Source: a virus
Direction: 5' to 3' (one strand)
DNA length: 22,646 nt
Virus record (IMG/VR): IMGVR_UViG_3300023116_004326
Coordinates: 1-22,646 of that record
A program made the translations under genes and the position numbers. Under the pieces are notes generated by a model. The model was not told the DNA's origin, made no database searches, and saw only the letters and a program-made list of their open reading frames with translations. Shown one piece after another: positions 1-5,055 of the stretch; positions within the stretch are counted from its first letter, which is position 1; each line of letters begins with the position of its first letter.

Positions 1-132
1 GCTACCGCTACCGCTTCGCGGGAGGAAAAATCTGCCGCTGACGCTTCGCGATCAGAGTCGGGCGTTCCCAATTTCAACGGTATAGCACACGCACTAGGCT
101 GTGTGTTTGCCCCTGACAGTTGCCAGAACTAG
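1..132 (+). CDS. 3' end of an upstream gene (partial, unknown)
   Basis: Frame 1 is open from the window edge to a TAG at 130-132 and encodes 43 residues. The first part is low-complexity and Ala/Ser/Arg/Glu rich. It contains two near-copies of a 14-base unit (7-20 and 37-50, 12 of 14 identical) in the same reading frame, each giving an A-x-A-S-R peptide, which supports coding in this frame. The last 23 residues look like a folded C-terminus with two cysteines (G-C-V-F-A-P-D-S-C-Q-N at the end). The next gene has its ribosome site inside the last codons. No family was recognised. Frame 2 is also open for part of this stretch but ends earlier and lacks the repeat logic. The start lies outside the window. 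Confidence 0.5.
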   Translation, partial: ATATASREEKSAADASRSESGVPNFNGIAHALGCVFAPDSCQN

Positions 133-143
133 AGGAGAACACC

Positions 144-332
144 GTGGCCTGGAACACCATTCGCAAACCCCTTCAACCACATATACGTGCTCTTACACGG
201 TATATAGATTATCTAAGTGAACAGCATGTTCGCACAGGAGATCCTTTTTTCCTACGAGAATATCATCACACAGTAGAGGCTGTACAGCGTCTTAAACAGT
301 GGATAGTTGATCAAGAAAATGCACAAAAATAA
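144..332 (+). CDS. Small protein of unknown function, GTG start (62 aa)
   Basis: I place the start at the GTG at 144 because an AGAGGAG ribosome site (131-137) lies six bases upstream. The longer reading from a TTG at 120 has no such site. The 62-residue product is soluble-looking, with His/Arg/Tyr-rich helical content (R-A-L-T-R-Y-I-D-Y-L and E-A-V-Q-R-L-K-Q-W) and no membrane segment or cysteine. It follows the partial gene by 11 bases and is probably cotranscribed with it. Its last codons overlap the start of a possible 41-residue gene at 319. No family was recognised and no function can be assigned. The strong ribosome site and clean spacing make a real gene likely. Confidence 0.65.
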   Translation: MAWNTIRKPLQPHIRALTRYIDYLSEQHVRTGDPFFLREYHHTVEAVQRLKQWIVDQENAQK

Positions 333-444
333 CACCTTTTGGGCGTGGTCCGTGCTGAGATCAGTAAATACTAGTAGAGTTGTTTATGTGATAAGATCAA
401 CACACACTCGAATGTCACAGGAACACTACGTTCTATATAATTAA
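319..444 (+). CDS. Possible 41-aa basic, aromatic peptide overlapping the preceding gene
   Basis: An ATG at 319 overlaps the end of the preceding gene by 14 bases in a different frame and reads to TAA at 442-444. The peptide is rich in Trp, Tyr, Val and Arg (F-W-A-W-S-V-L near residue 7, S-R-V-V-Y-V-I-R in the middle, ending H-Y-V-L-Y-N). It could be a small membrane-associated phage peptide. The overlap fits the compact style of the window, but there is only a weak purine run (gatcaagaaa) before the ATG. The composition looks protein-like, but the ORF is short and chance cannot be excluded. No homologue is claimed. Confidence 0.35.
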   Translation: MHKNNTFWAWSVLRSVNTSRVVYVIRSTHTRMSQEHYVLYN

Positions 445-491
445 AAAGGTTGTATAAAACTTCGATAAACAACTCCATTCCCCACAGTGTG

Positions 492-499
492 GATAAATA
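492..499 (+). promoter_or_regulatory. T4-type late promoter box (GATAAATA)
   Basis: This matches 7 of 8 bases of the T4 late consensus TATAAATA. It is followed by C and lies eight bases before the ATG at 508. In T4-like phages this box is read by the phage sigma factor gp55, with transcription starting about six bases downstream. The predicted transcript would therefore begin only about two bases before the start codon. A 5-bp inverted repeat with a 1-nt centre (CCACAGTGTGG, 481-491) sits just upstream. Confidence 0.55.
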
Positions 500-507
500 C
501 ACCCATA

Positions 508-642
508 ATGACACACACTTACAACGCTGGTAACTTCCAAGAATACGATTATGAAACCGAATGGTTAGAGTGTTCATGGAAACAGGTGTATGCTACAACA
601 CACTTGGTTACAGCATTTTTATATCCTTGGCTCGTACGATAA
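508..642 (+). CDS. Small protein behind a late promoter (44 aa)
   Basis: The ATG at 508 lies just after a GATAAATA late box, and the ORF runs to TAA at 640-642. The 44-residue product is acidic and aromatic in its first half (Y-D-Y-E-T-E-W-L-E-C-S-W) and ends in a hydrophobic stretch (H-L-V-T-A-F-L-Y-P-W-L-V-R). It could be a small membrane-interacting protein. No ribosome site precedes it. The stop codon TAA is embedded in the next late box (638-645), so gene end and promoter are merged. The same arrangement recurs at 3053-3060, which supports this being a real compact gene. Function unknown. Confidence 0.5.
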   Translation: MTHTYNAGNFQEYDYETEWLECSWKQVYATTHLVTAFLYPWLVR

Positions 643-645
643 ATA
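638..645 (+). promoter_or_regulatory. T4-type late promoter box (GATAAATA), overlapping a stop codon
   Basis: This matches 7 of 8 bases of TATAAATA and is followed by CTAAG. It contains the TAA stop of the 44-aa ORF. The predicted start of transcription is near 651, leaving a short leader with a GCGAGGG ribosome site before the ATG at 664. It is therefore a conventional leadered late promoter, useful for contrast with the boxes that abut start codons. Confidence 0.65.
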
Positions 646-663
646 CTAAGAGCGAGGGATAAC

Positions 664-906
664 ATGAAATGGTTAATATTGGTGCTGATGATGGGCACCT
701 ACCCAGATGGTAGCAAGGATACATTTCTCTATTTCGAACCAGAGTTTGATTCAGTAGAACAGTGTCAAAACTATGTGTATCGTACTGCACCAGAAATTAA
801 AAAGCACATGATGATTGAATTTATGGGCAAACCTATAGAAACAGTATTCTGTGTAAGACAGGATCGATTGCCAGATCTACTACAACAGCCTGGCACACCT
901 GCATAA
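664..906 (+). CDS. Small protein with hydrophobic N-terminus (80 aa); paralogue of the gene at 1068-1289
   Basis: The ATG at 664 follows a GAGGG ribosome site (about 653-658) and a late promoter box at 638-645. The N-terminus M-K-W-L-I-L-V-L-M-M-G is hydrophobic and could be a short signal or membrane anchor. The body shows F-D-S-V-E-Q-C-Q-N-Y-V near residue 29 and V-F-C-V-R-Q-D-R-L-P near residue 61. The same two blocks (E-Q-x-Q-x-Y and C-x-x-x-D-x-x-L-P) appear in the minus-strand gene at 1068-1289, so I infer they are diverged copies of one family. The two conserved cysteines could pair if the protein is exported. Probably a late gene. Function unknown. Confidence 0.7.
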   Translation: MKWLILVLMMGTYPDGSKDTFLYFEPEFDSVEQCQNYVYRTAPEIKKHMMIEFMGKPIETVFCVRQDRLPDLLQQPGTPA

Positions 907-937
907 TAATAAAAACCGGTTTTATCACCAAAATACT

Positions 938-1096
938 ATGAACAAAAAGAGAATTAGAAAATCACCTAAGGAACAGATACGGATCCTTGAAAGCAAACTC
1001 AAAAAAACACAGGATCCGCTAGAACAAGAATCAATACATCAAGCAATACACCATTGGCGTATGCAGATTAATCGTTCACAACAACAGGATCAGTAA
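938..1096 (+). CDS. Small basic, Gln/Lys-rich protein (52 aa)
   Basis: The ATG at 938 opens a 52-codon frame ending in TAA at 1094-1096. The product is highly charged, with a predicted helical stretch (E-Q-I-R-I-L-E-S-K-L-K-K) and a Gln/His-rich tail, and has no hydrophobic segment. It resembles small nucleic-acid or protein-binding phage peptides only in a general way. The ATG is preceded by CAAAATACT, a weak (6/8) version of the late box, and by no ribosome site. A 12-bp perfect palindrome (AAAACCGGTTTT, 912-923) lies in the 31-base gap before it. The 3' end overlaps the convergent gene at 1068-1289 by 29 bases. Confidence 0.5.
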   Translation: MNKKRIRKSPKEQIRILESKLKKTQDPLEQESIHQAIHHWRMQINRSQQQDQ

Positions 1097-1289
1097 CAGT
1101 AATATAGTGGTGTTCGAAGTTTGGGGGTAGTAGCACATGGTCCTTGTGCAAACAACTCATGCCCTTGTATTCTTCCGCAAGTACCTGATCGTAATACTGT
1201 TGTGCTTGTTCACAATTGGTAAACGTGCCTATGTATGTGTTGCAACACTGATACCACGATATGCTTACTGTAAGCACAAATTCTAGCAC
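1068..1289 (-). CDS. Small Cys-containing protein, GTG start (73 aa); inverted paralogue of 664-906
   Basis: A GTG start at 1289 is preceded by GGAG eight bases upstream (ATGGAGAAACACC-GTG). This is good evidence for a real minus-strand gene among plus-strand neighbours. The N-terminus is moderately hydrophobic (L-E-F-V-L-T-V-S-I-S-W), then come C-C and the block F-T-N-C-E-Q-A-Q-Q-Y-Y, then C-L-H-K-D-H-V-L-L-P. The last two blocks match those of the 664-906 product, so the two appear to be inverted, diverged copies. The cysteine-rich N-terminus suggests export or disulfide bonding. It lies tail-to-tail with 938-1096 and head-to-head with the riboswitch transcript. Function unknown. Confidence 0.65.
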   Translation of the reverse strand: MLEFVLTVSISWYQCCNTYIGTFTNCEQAQQYYDQVLAEEYKGMSCLHKDHVLLPPNFEHHYITVTDPVVVND

Positions 1290-1345
1290 GGTGTTTCTCC
1301 ATAATGATTAGTGGTAAATTTATTTAGTTTGTGCATACCTGCTAT

Positions 1346-1353
1346 GCTAAATA
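1346..1353 (+). promoter_or_regulatory. Weak late promoter box (GCTAAATA) feeding the riboswitch
   Basis: This shares the TAAATA core with the late box (6 of 8 bases). With the usual spacing, transcription would start near 1359, exactly at the first base of the riboswitch P1 stem (1360). That position fit is the main support. The match to consensus alone is weak. Confidence 0.4.
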
Positions 1354-1359
1354 TGTATA

Positions 1360-1412
1360 CGTTCGAGCGTTAGGCTTGGAAGTAGACATTATGTCGAAGG
1401 AACGCACCTAAC
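1360..1412 (+). promoter_or_regulatory. Glutamine riboswitch, Downstream-peptide type
   Basis: The stretch has the conserved elements of the glnA/Downstream-peptide glutamine aptamer in order. P1 is CGTTC (1360-1364) paired with GAACG (1400-1404). GGAAGTAG lies at 1378-1385. A short hairpin follows (GACAT/ATGTC, 1385-1395), then CGAAGGAACGC (1395-1405). GTTAGG (1369-1374) can pair with CCTAAC (1407-1412) downstream of P1, giving the pseudoknot expected for this class. The class is known to bind L-glutamine; the Downstream-peptide variant precedes short ORFs in cyanobacteria, cyanophages and marine metagenomes. Here it lies 18 bases before a 64-codon ORF with a strong ribosome site. Identification rests on consensus and pairing read by eye. 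Whether it switches expression on or off cannot be read from the sequence. Confidence 0.88.
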
Positions 1413-1430
1413 TTTAAAAAGGAGGGTGAC

Positions 1431-1625
1431 ATGGATAGACACTCATTTATGCTCAAGCAATATTCTGAGCAACAACTACGCAAAAAGAAGGAAATGGAAT
1501 TATGGAAGGCTCGTAATGAGGTGGAAGTAAATGGTCATGGTACTTCTGGATACGTAATAAAGCATGGTCCTAACAAAGATAAAATCTTAGGACATCAGTC
1601 TACTAAATCTACCAACAACTGGTAG
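1431..1625 (+). CDS. Riboswitch-controlled downstream peptide (64 aa)
   Basis: The ATG at 1431 follows an AAAAAGGAGGGTGAC ribosome site, the strongest in the left part of the window, and a glutamine riboswitch. The 64-residue product is strongly basic and helical at the start (H-S-F-M-L-K-Q-Y, Q-L-R-K-K-K-E-M-E-L-W-K-A-R), then Gly/His/Asn-rich, ending N-N-W. Short ORFs in this position are typical for the Downstream-peptide riboswitch. In cyanobacteria the related aptamer controls glutamine synthetase inactivating factors, which are small, basic, Arg-rich proteins. The size and charge here fit such a role, but I see only vague similarity (an R-H-x-F start), so that function is a hypothesis. 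The gene ends four bases before the convergent minus-strand gene. Confidence 0.8.
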   Translation: MDRHSFMLKQYSEQQLRKKKEMELWKARNEVEVNGHGTSGYVIKHGPNKDKILGHQSTKSTNNW

Positions 1626-1629
1626 TGTT

Positions 1630-1878
1630 CTAGCGTTTGCTAAACACAAATAGGTCATTGGCGGAATCATAATTAAAATCAAGATTCTGCCAATGGTCAA
1701 TCTGTTTGATGTTGTTAGTGAAATAGTATTTGTAGTTGGAGTCCCACGATGGTGCATCTACTTTTACCTGATATACACTAGAATCTTCTAGTGCTTGTGA
1801 CATGAGGTTGATCAGTTCTACGTCATGCATTGCACTGCTGTTGATCGTGAATTTTTTAGTATCTACTTTTTCTCGCAT
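1630..1878 (-). CDS. Small acidic protein of unknown function (82 aa)
   Basis: The frame is open further upstream, but I choose the ATG at 1878. Longer versions would run through the divergent late promoters and into the signal-peptide gene on the other strand, and a late box (AATAAATA, 1896-1889) lies ten bases before this ATG. The 82-residue product has no membrane segment and no cysteine. Aromatic residues are frequent (S-W-D-S-N-Y-K-Y-Y-F, H-W-Q-N-L-D-F-N-Y), and it ends D-L-F-V-F-S-K-R. It has no ribosome site. It is divergent from 1913-2272 and convergent with the riboswitch peptide. Family not recognised. Confidence 0.6.
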   Translation of the reverse strand: MREKVDTKKFTINSSAMHDVELINLMSQALEDSSVYQVKVDAPSWDSNYKYYFTNNIKQIDHWQNLDFNYDSANDLFVFSKR

Positions 1879-1888
1879 ACTAAATGTA

Positions 1889-1896
1889 TATTTATT
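1889..1896 (-). promoter_or_regulatory. Late promoter box, minus strand (AATAAATA)
   Basis: This matches 7 of 8 bases of TATAAATA on the minus strand, ten bases before the ATG at 1878. It is one half of a divergent pair with the plus-strand box at 1900-1907, separated by only 3 bp. Confidence 0.6.
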
Positions 1897-1899
1897 ATC

Positions 1900-1907
1900 T
1901 ATAAATA
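1900..1907 (+). promoter_or_regulatory. Perfect T4-type late promoter (TATAAATA) abutting a start codon
   Basis: An exact 8/8 match to the T4 late box, followed by CTAGT and then the ATG at 1913. With T4 spacing, the first transcribed base would be the A of the ATG, so the mRNA would be leaderless. The bases AAATACTAGTATGAA recur identically in front of the primase gene on the minus strand. Confidence 0.75.
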
Positions 1908-1912
1908 CTAGT

Positions 1913-2272
1913 ATGAAAAGAGCGGCCTTAATACTAGGACTTCTTTTTTGGGTCGCAACGTCAATTACAGTTTTTGCCCAAGAAGAACAGGAACAGAAAA
2001 GCAAACTGGTTCAGTTGCCTATACTGTTAGACTGTGGTTCTATACAAGCAATATCAGAGTTGTTAGTGGAATATCAAGAGATTCCGATTGCACAAGCAAA
2101 TGTTATGTGGCAATTGCCTTCCGGTCAATTTCTTGAAGGACCTATGACAATTTTTGCACACCCGACGAACTTTACTATTTCCATTGTGATTCAAGCAACA
2201 GAAGATTTTGGTTGCATTGCTTTTCCTGGAAAAGATTTTCGTCCATTCGCTTCTAATGGTACCAAGTTGTAG
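1913..2272 (+). CDS. Exported small protein with signal peptide (119 aa)
   Basis: I place the start at the ATG at 1913. It directly follows a perfect late box and begins a textbook signal peptide: M-K-R, a hydrophobic core A-A-L-I-L-G-L-L-F-W-V-A, and a likely cleavage site after V-F-A (residue 22) before Q-E-E. The frame is open for another 37 codons upstream, but that part covers the divergent promoters. The mature part has two cysteines, C41 and C101, which could form a disulfide in the periplasm. Its middle region is beta-rich (N-V-M-W-Q-L-P-S-G-Q-F). No family recognised. Late expression and export could suit a lysis or envelope role, but this is inference only. Confidence 0.75.
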   Translation: MKRAALILGLLFWVATSITVFAQEEQEQKSKLVQLPILLDCGSIQAISELLVEYQEIPIAQANVMWQLPSGQFLEGPMTIFAHPTNFTISIVIQATEDFGCIAFPGKDFRPFASNGTKL

Positions 2273-2276
2273 TTAA

Positions 2277-2284
2277 TTTAAATA
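2277..2284 (+). promoter_or_regulatory. Late promoter box (TTTAAATA) abutting a start codon
   Basis: This matches 7 of 8 bases of TATAAATA, followed by CTGTT and then the ATG at 2290. The five-base spacing is the same as at 1900-1907 and 3053-3060. A leaderless mRNA is predicted. Confidence 0.5.
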
Positions 2285-2289
2285 CTGTT

Positions 2290-3057
2290 ATGAAAGTAAC
2301 AGCAACACAACTTCCCATAACAAACGACCTTGATCAAAACACCACAAGCATACTAGAATTGCTGGAAGGCGATAAAGGTTACATGCTAACAGGTGAAGGA
2401 AGTCTCAGCGGTTACTTTGCTCCACCAGTGATCAACAACTGCACCAACACTGTTAGTTTAATGGACAGTGAACGACACATTGCTAACGAAGCAATAACAA
2501 AGAATATAAAATTATTACTGGGTACTGGATGGATGGAGCCGGATGGTATGCCCTACAATCAAGTTAGGGTATATGACGAAGGATACAAAGGTGCTTACTG
2601 CAAACGCCTATTGACAACAACTGCACAGGGTGGTGGCGAACGTAATGCTTATCTTCCTGGATGGGCACCTTTTGTATTTGACATGGGCAACAATCATAGA
2701 GGCGGTATTCTAATATGCAACGATATATGGGCAACACCTGTTGTTAGTCCACAAGGTAATCCCTATTATGTAAACGAGTATGCACGTATGGGTGTTACAG
2801 TATTGTTTTGTAGTGTAAACTGCAATGTAAGTGGGCGTGTAGAATGGGATCCTGTAATATACACTTGGCATGAAAATCATTTGCAGATGTATGCAAAGAC
2901 CTACGGCATGTACATAGTTGTAAGCGGAAGTAGTTTGAGCATGAACAGTGAACCTATTGAAAAACTGCAATGTCCTCTAGGTATCATAGGTCCGGACGGT
3001 AGTTGGTTAGAACAACTAGAACTTGGTGCGAGTCATGCATCAGTCATTTTAAAATAA
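2290..3057 (+). CDS. Carbon-nitrogen hydrolase (nitrilase superfamily)
   Basis: A 255-residue enzyme of the nitrilase/amidase superfamily, which cleaves amides or nitriles through a Glu-Lys-Cys triad. The triad is readable: E36 in T-G-E-G-S-L-S-G-Y, K105 in A-Y-C-K-R-L-L, and nucleophile C143 in G-G-I-L-I-C-N-D-I-W. The later parts I-G-P-D-G-S-W and the general length fit a single-domain family member. Substrate cannot be read. Deaminated or amide nitrogen compounds are typical, and nearness to a glutamine riboswitch makes a role in nitrogen recycling attractive but unproven. The start is the ATG five bases after a TTTAAATA box, with no ribosome site. The stop TAA lies inside the next late box, so the YqgE gene follows with almost no spacer. 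It could act as a host-derived metabolic gene. Confidence 0.85.
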   Translation: MKVTATQLPITNDLDQNTTSILELLEGDKGYMLTGEGSLSGYFAPPVINNCTNTVSLMDSERHIANEAITKNIKLLLGTGWMEPDGMPYNQVRVYDEGYKGAYCKRLLTTTAQGGGERNAYLPGWAPFVFDMGNNHRGGILICNDIWATPVVSPQGNPYYVNEYARMGVTVLFCSVNCNVSGRVEWDPVIYTWHENHLQMYAKTYGMYIVVSGSSLSMNSEPIEKLQCPLGIIGPDGSWLEQLELGASHASVILK

Positions 3058-3060
3058 ATA
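3053..3060 (+). promoter_or_regulatory. Late promoter box (AATAAATA) overlapping a stop codon and abutting a start
   Basis: This matches 7 of 8 bases of TATAAATA and contains the TAA stop of the hydrolase gene. It is followed by CTAAT and the ATG at 3066. The five-base spacing again predicts transcription starting at the ATG. Confidence 0.6.
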
Positions 3061-3065
3061 CTAAT

Positions 3066-3611
3066 ATGAATTACACAGGTAAACTGCTGGCGTCACAGCC
3101 AACAACACAGTCAGACTTTTTTAAAGAAAGTGTTATTCTTGTTGTCGACCACAGCGAAAAAGGTGCTTGGGGTTTGCAAATAAACAAGAGAACTGATACA
3201 CTTCGAGTTAATGAAGTTGTAAAAGACATCGGTGTTAGCATAGACTCTGAAGAACTATGTTATATCGGAGGTCCAGTGGAACAACAGGCTCTACATCTAG
3301 TACATTCAAGTGATTGTGTTATGAGTAACAGTATACCTGTTAATGACGAAATAAACATAACCAGTAACGGTACAATGTTTGCAGAATTACAAAGTGGTCG
3401 CGGTCCAAAAGATTGGATTTGCACACTGGGTATGTGTACATGGGCACCGGAACAACTTGACGGTGAAATGGGTGGCGAGCATCCGTGGACACCACAGCAT
3501 CGTTGGCTAGTCACTGATCCACCAAAGGATCTGTTGAATATTAATCCAAAGTTATTATGGAAACAGGTTGTTAAAAGTTGTGTTGAAGAAGCAACAGCGA
3601 ATATGTGGTAG
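3066..3611 (+). CDS. YqgE/AlgH family protein (DUF179)
   Basis: A 181-residue protein with the family hallmarks: an N-terminal G-K-L-L-A-S-Q-P, F-F-K-E-S-V-I-L-V-V-D-H-S around residues 18-30, E-K-G-A-W-G-L-Q-I-N at 31-40, and Y-I-G-G-P-V at 66-71. The biochemical role of the family is not well defined. Bacterial members are cytoplasmic and about this length. I use the ATG at 3066 because it starts at the family N-terminus and lies five bases after a late box. The longer frame from 3003 would overlap the hydrolase. No ribosome site. It ends 11 bases before the convergent helicase gene. Why a phage would carry it is unclear. Confidence 0.85.
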   Translation: MNYTGKLLASQPTTQSDFFKESVILVVDHSEKGAWGLQINKRTDTLRVNEVVKDIGVSIDSEELCYIGGPVEQQALHLVHSSDCVMSNSIPVNDEINITSNGTMFAELQSGRGPKDWICTLGMCTWAPEQLDGEMGGEHPWTPQHRWLVTDPPKDLLNINPKLLWKQVVKSCVEEATANMW

Positions 3612-3622
3612 AAGACAATTTG

Positions 3623-5044
3623 TTAATCTGCCTCAGTATTCATTGTTTTAAGAAGTTCTCGAAGTTTAGTTGATTGTGTTTTACCACTAACCTTACCTAT
3701 TGTAGATCCTTCTGTAGGATCACTTCTTGTAGAATCATTTTGTGCTGTGTCAACTGTGCTTTGTTGTTTGACTTTATCATAGATACTGCTTCCAGTTGAT
3801 TGTTGATATGAACTTTCATCTTCAACTAGATCTTTAATACGCAAACTATCCATATCAAATTCTAGATCTACTTTTTGTCCTACACCACTTGAACTACGTG
3901 TTTTCATAAACTGTATTTGATAACGTCCACGTTCTTTCATTGCTCGACTTGTAAAGATACCGATAACATTATCTGCTGTTTGAATCTTACTCAAACCACC
4001 TGAGATATGTGAATGATCAAATTCAATTTCTTCAACAGCCGCCCTGTTTAACTGCGATGCTGTAACAAATACACACCCTAGTTCCATTGCTAGGTTACGC
4101 AATTCTTCTGATACATATTTGTCTTTAACAAATAAATCACTTGGCGATACTTTTACACTCAATGGCATCATCAAATCCAAATAGTCAATCAGTAGCACGT
4201 CTGGCTTGCACTTGTTTTTAATTGACCATTCCTTAACGTAACTACGCAAGTCGTTTGCGTTCTTACCACTTGGCATATACTTGATTTGTATGCGTCCGCT
4301 TTTCTTGCCCATCATCCTGACTTTCATTTCTACATCATCAAGATTCTTAAACACATCACGTGTAGCAATACCTGTAAGCATACTGTCAATACGCATTGCT
4401 GTAAGTGCTTCTGAAAGTTCTAAACTTATGTACAACACGTTCATGCCTTCTGTGGCAAAGTTCACTGCCATGTTTTGCAAGAACAAACTCTTACCAGCAC
4501 CCGATCCACCTGCGAAAATATTAAGTTCACCTCTGTTGAATCCGCCAAACAGTTTCTTGTCAATGCTTGGCCATCCTGTGCTTACTTGTCCATTGTTGTT
4601 CTTAAGTCCTTCTAGTCTACCTTTAGGATCTGCAAAGTAATCAGTACCCATGTCTTTTGCAAGACCAATCTGTATTGCTTCTTTAACTAGTCCTTCAACT
4701 GGACCATAGTCACCTTTTTCTAATAGGTCAGCACTTTTAAGAATTGCACGTTCAAGTGCTTTGTGTCTACTAAATTTTTCAAATGTATCAAGTAACCAAT
4801 CAGTGTGTTCTTGTCCTACACCACTTGCATCTTTTAGATCTGTTTGACATGAACTGTTAACAATTTCAAGTTCAGGCATAACCTTATATTCGTCAACATA
4901 CTTTTTAATAAACTCTGCACTGTCTTTTAATTTTTGATCAAAGTTTTCACTTTCAAAAATACCTTGACATCTTACAAATGCTTCTGCATCTGATAGAAAC
5001 ATTTCCAAAAACAGTTTTTGTATGTCATGATTAAAATCTTGCAT
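3623..5044 (-). CDS. Replicative DNA helicase, DnaB/T4 gp41 type
   Basis: This 473-residue protein should be the hexameric replicative helicase that loads with the primase (8217-9227). The RecA-like core is clear: Walker A G-G-S-G-A-G-K-S (179-186), S-L-E-L-S-E (207-212), Walker B L-L-I-D-Y-L-D-L-M (284-292), T-A-S-Q-L-N-R (328-334), and the arginine-finger region K-T-R-S-S-S-G-V-G (381-389). The N-terminal 150 residues form the primase-contacting domain, and the Ser/Thr-rich tail after residue 410 looks disordered. The length matches T4 gp41 (475). The start ATG has AAAGG eight bases upstream. It is the last gene of the minus-strand group, 11 bases after the carbamoyltransferase, with a TATAAT-like sequence in the end of that gene. 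Confidence 0.92.
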   Translation of the reverse strand: MQDFNHDIQKLFLEMFLSDAEAFVRCQGIFESENFDQKLKDSAEFIKKYVDEYKVMPELEIVNSSCQTDLKDASGVGQEHTDWLLDTFEKFSRHKALERAILKSADLLEKGDYGPVEGLVKEAIQIGLAKDMGTDYFADPKGRLEGLKNNNGQVSTGWPSIDKKLFGGFNRGELNIFAGGSGAGKSLFLQNMAVNFATEGMNVLYISLELSEALTAMRIDSMLTGIATRDVFKNLDDVEMKVRMMGKKSGRIQIKYMPSGKNANDLRSYVKEWSIKNKCKPDVLLIDYLDLMMPLSVKVSPSDLFVKDKYVSEELRNLAMELGCVFVTASQLNRAAVEEIEFDHSHISGGLSKIQTADNVIGIFTSRAMKERGRYQIQFMKTRSSSGVGQKVDLEFDMDSLRIKDLVEDESSYQQSTGSSIYDKVKQQSTVDTAQNDSTRSDPTEGSTIGKVSGKTQSTKLRELLKTMNTEAD

Positions 5045-5055
5045 TCATTATACCT

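Noticed and set aside
481-491. CCACAGTGTGG inverted repeat as a hairpin regulator
   Set aside because: The single-base centre cannot form a stable RNA hairpin; possible protein site, but no second copy seen.
371-577. 68-codon minus-strand ORF
   Set aside because: It covers a late promoter and a small plus-strand ORF, has no ribosome site and a composition unlike the real genes.
912-923. AAAACCGGTTTT palindrome as a terminator
   Set aside because: No loop, no following T-run on the plus strand, and too short a stem; kept only as a note with the 52-residue gene.
1631-1642. Small hairpin (TAGC-GTTT-GCTA) between convergent genes as a terminator
   Set aside because: Only a 4-bp stem and no T-tract on either side.
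2926-2935. A second GGAAGTAG as in the glutamine aptamer
   Set aside because: It lies inside the hydrolase coding region and lacks the GAAGGAACGC partner and the P1 stem.
2710-2970. 86-codon minus-strand ORF inside the hydrolase gene
   Set aside because: Fully antisense to a gene with intact catalytic motifs; Tyr/Ile/His-rich composition is typical of an antisense shadow.
4281-4640. 119-codon plus-strand ORF inside the helicase gene
   Set aside because: Antisense to the conserved Walker A region of the helicase; Ser/Pro/Leu-rich shadow with no ribosome site.
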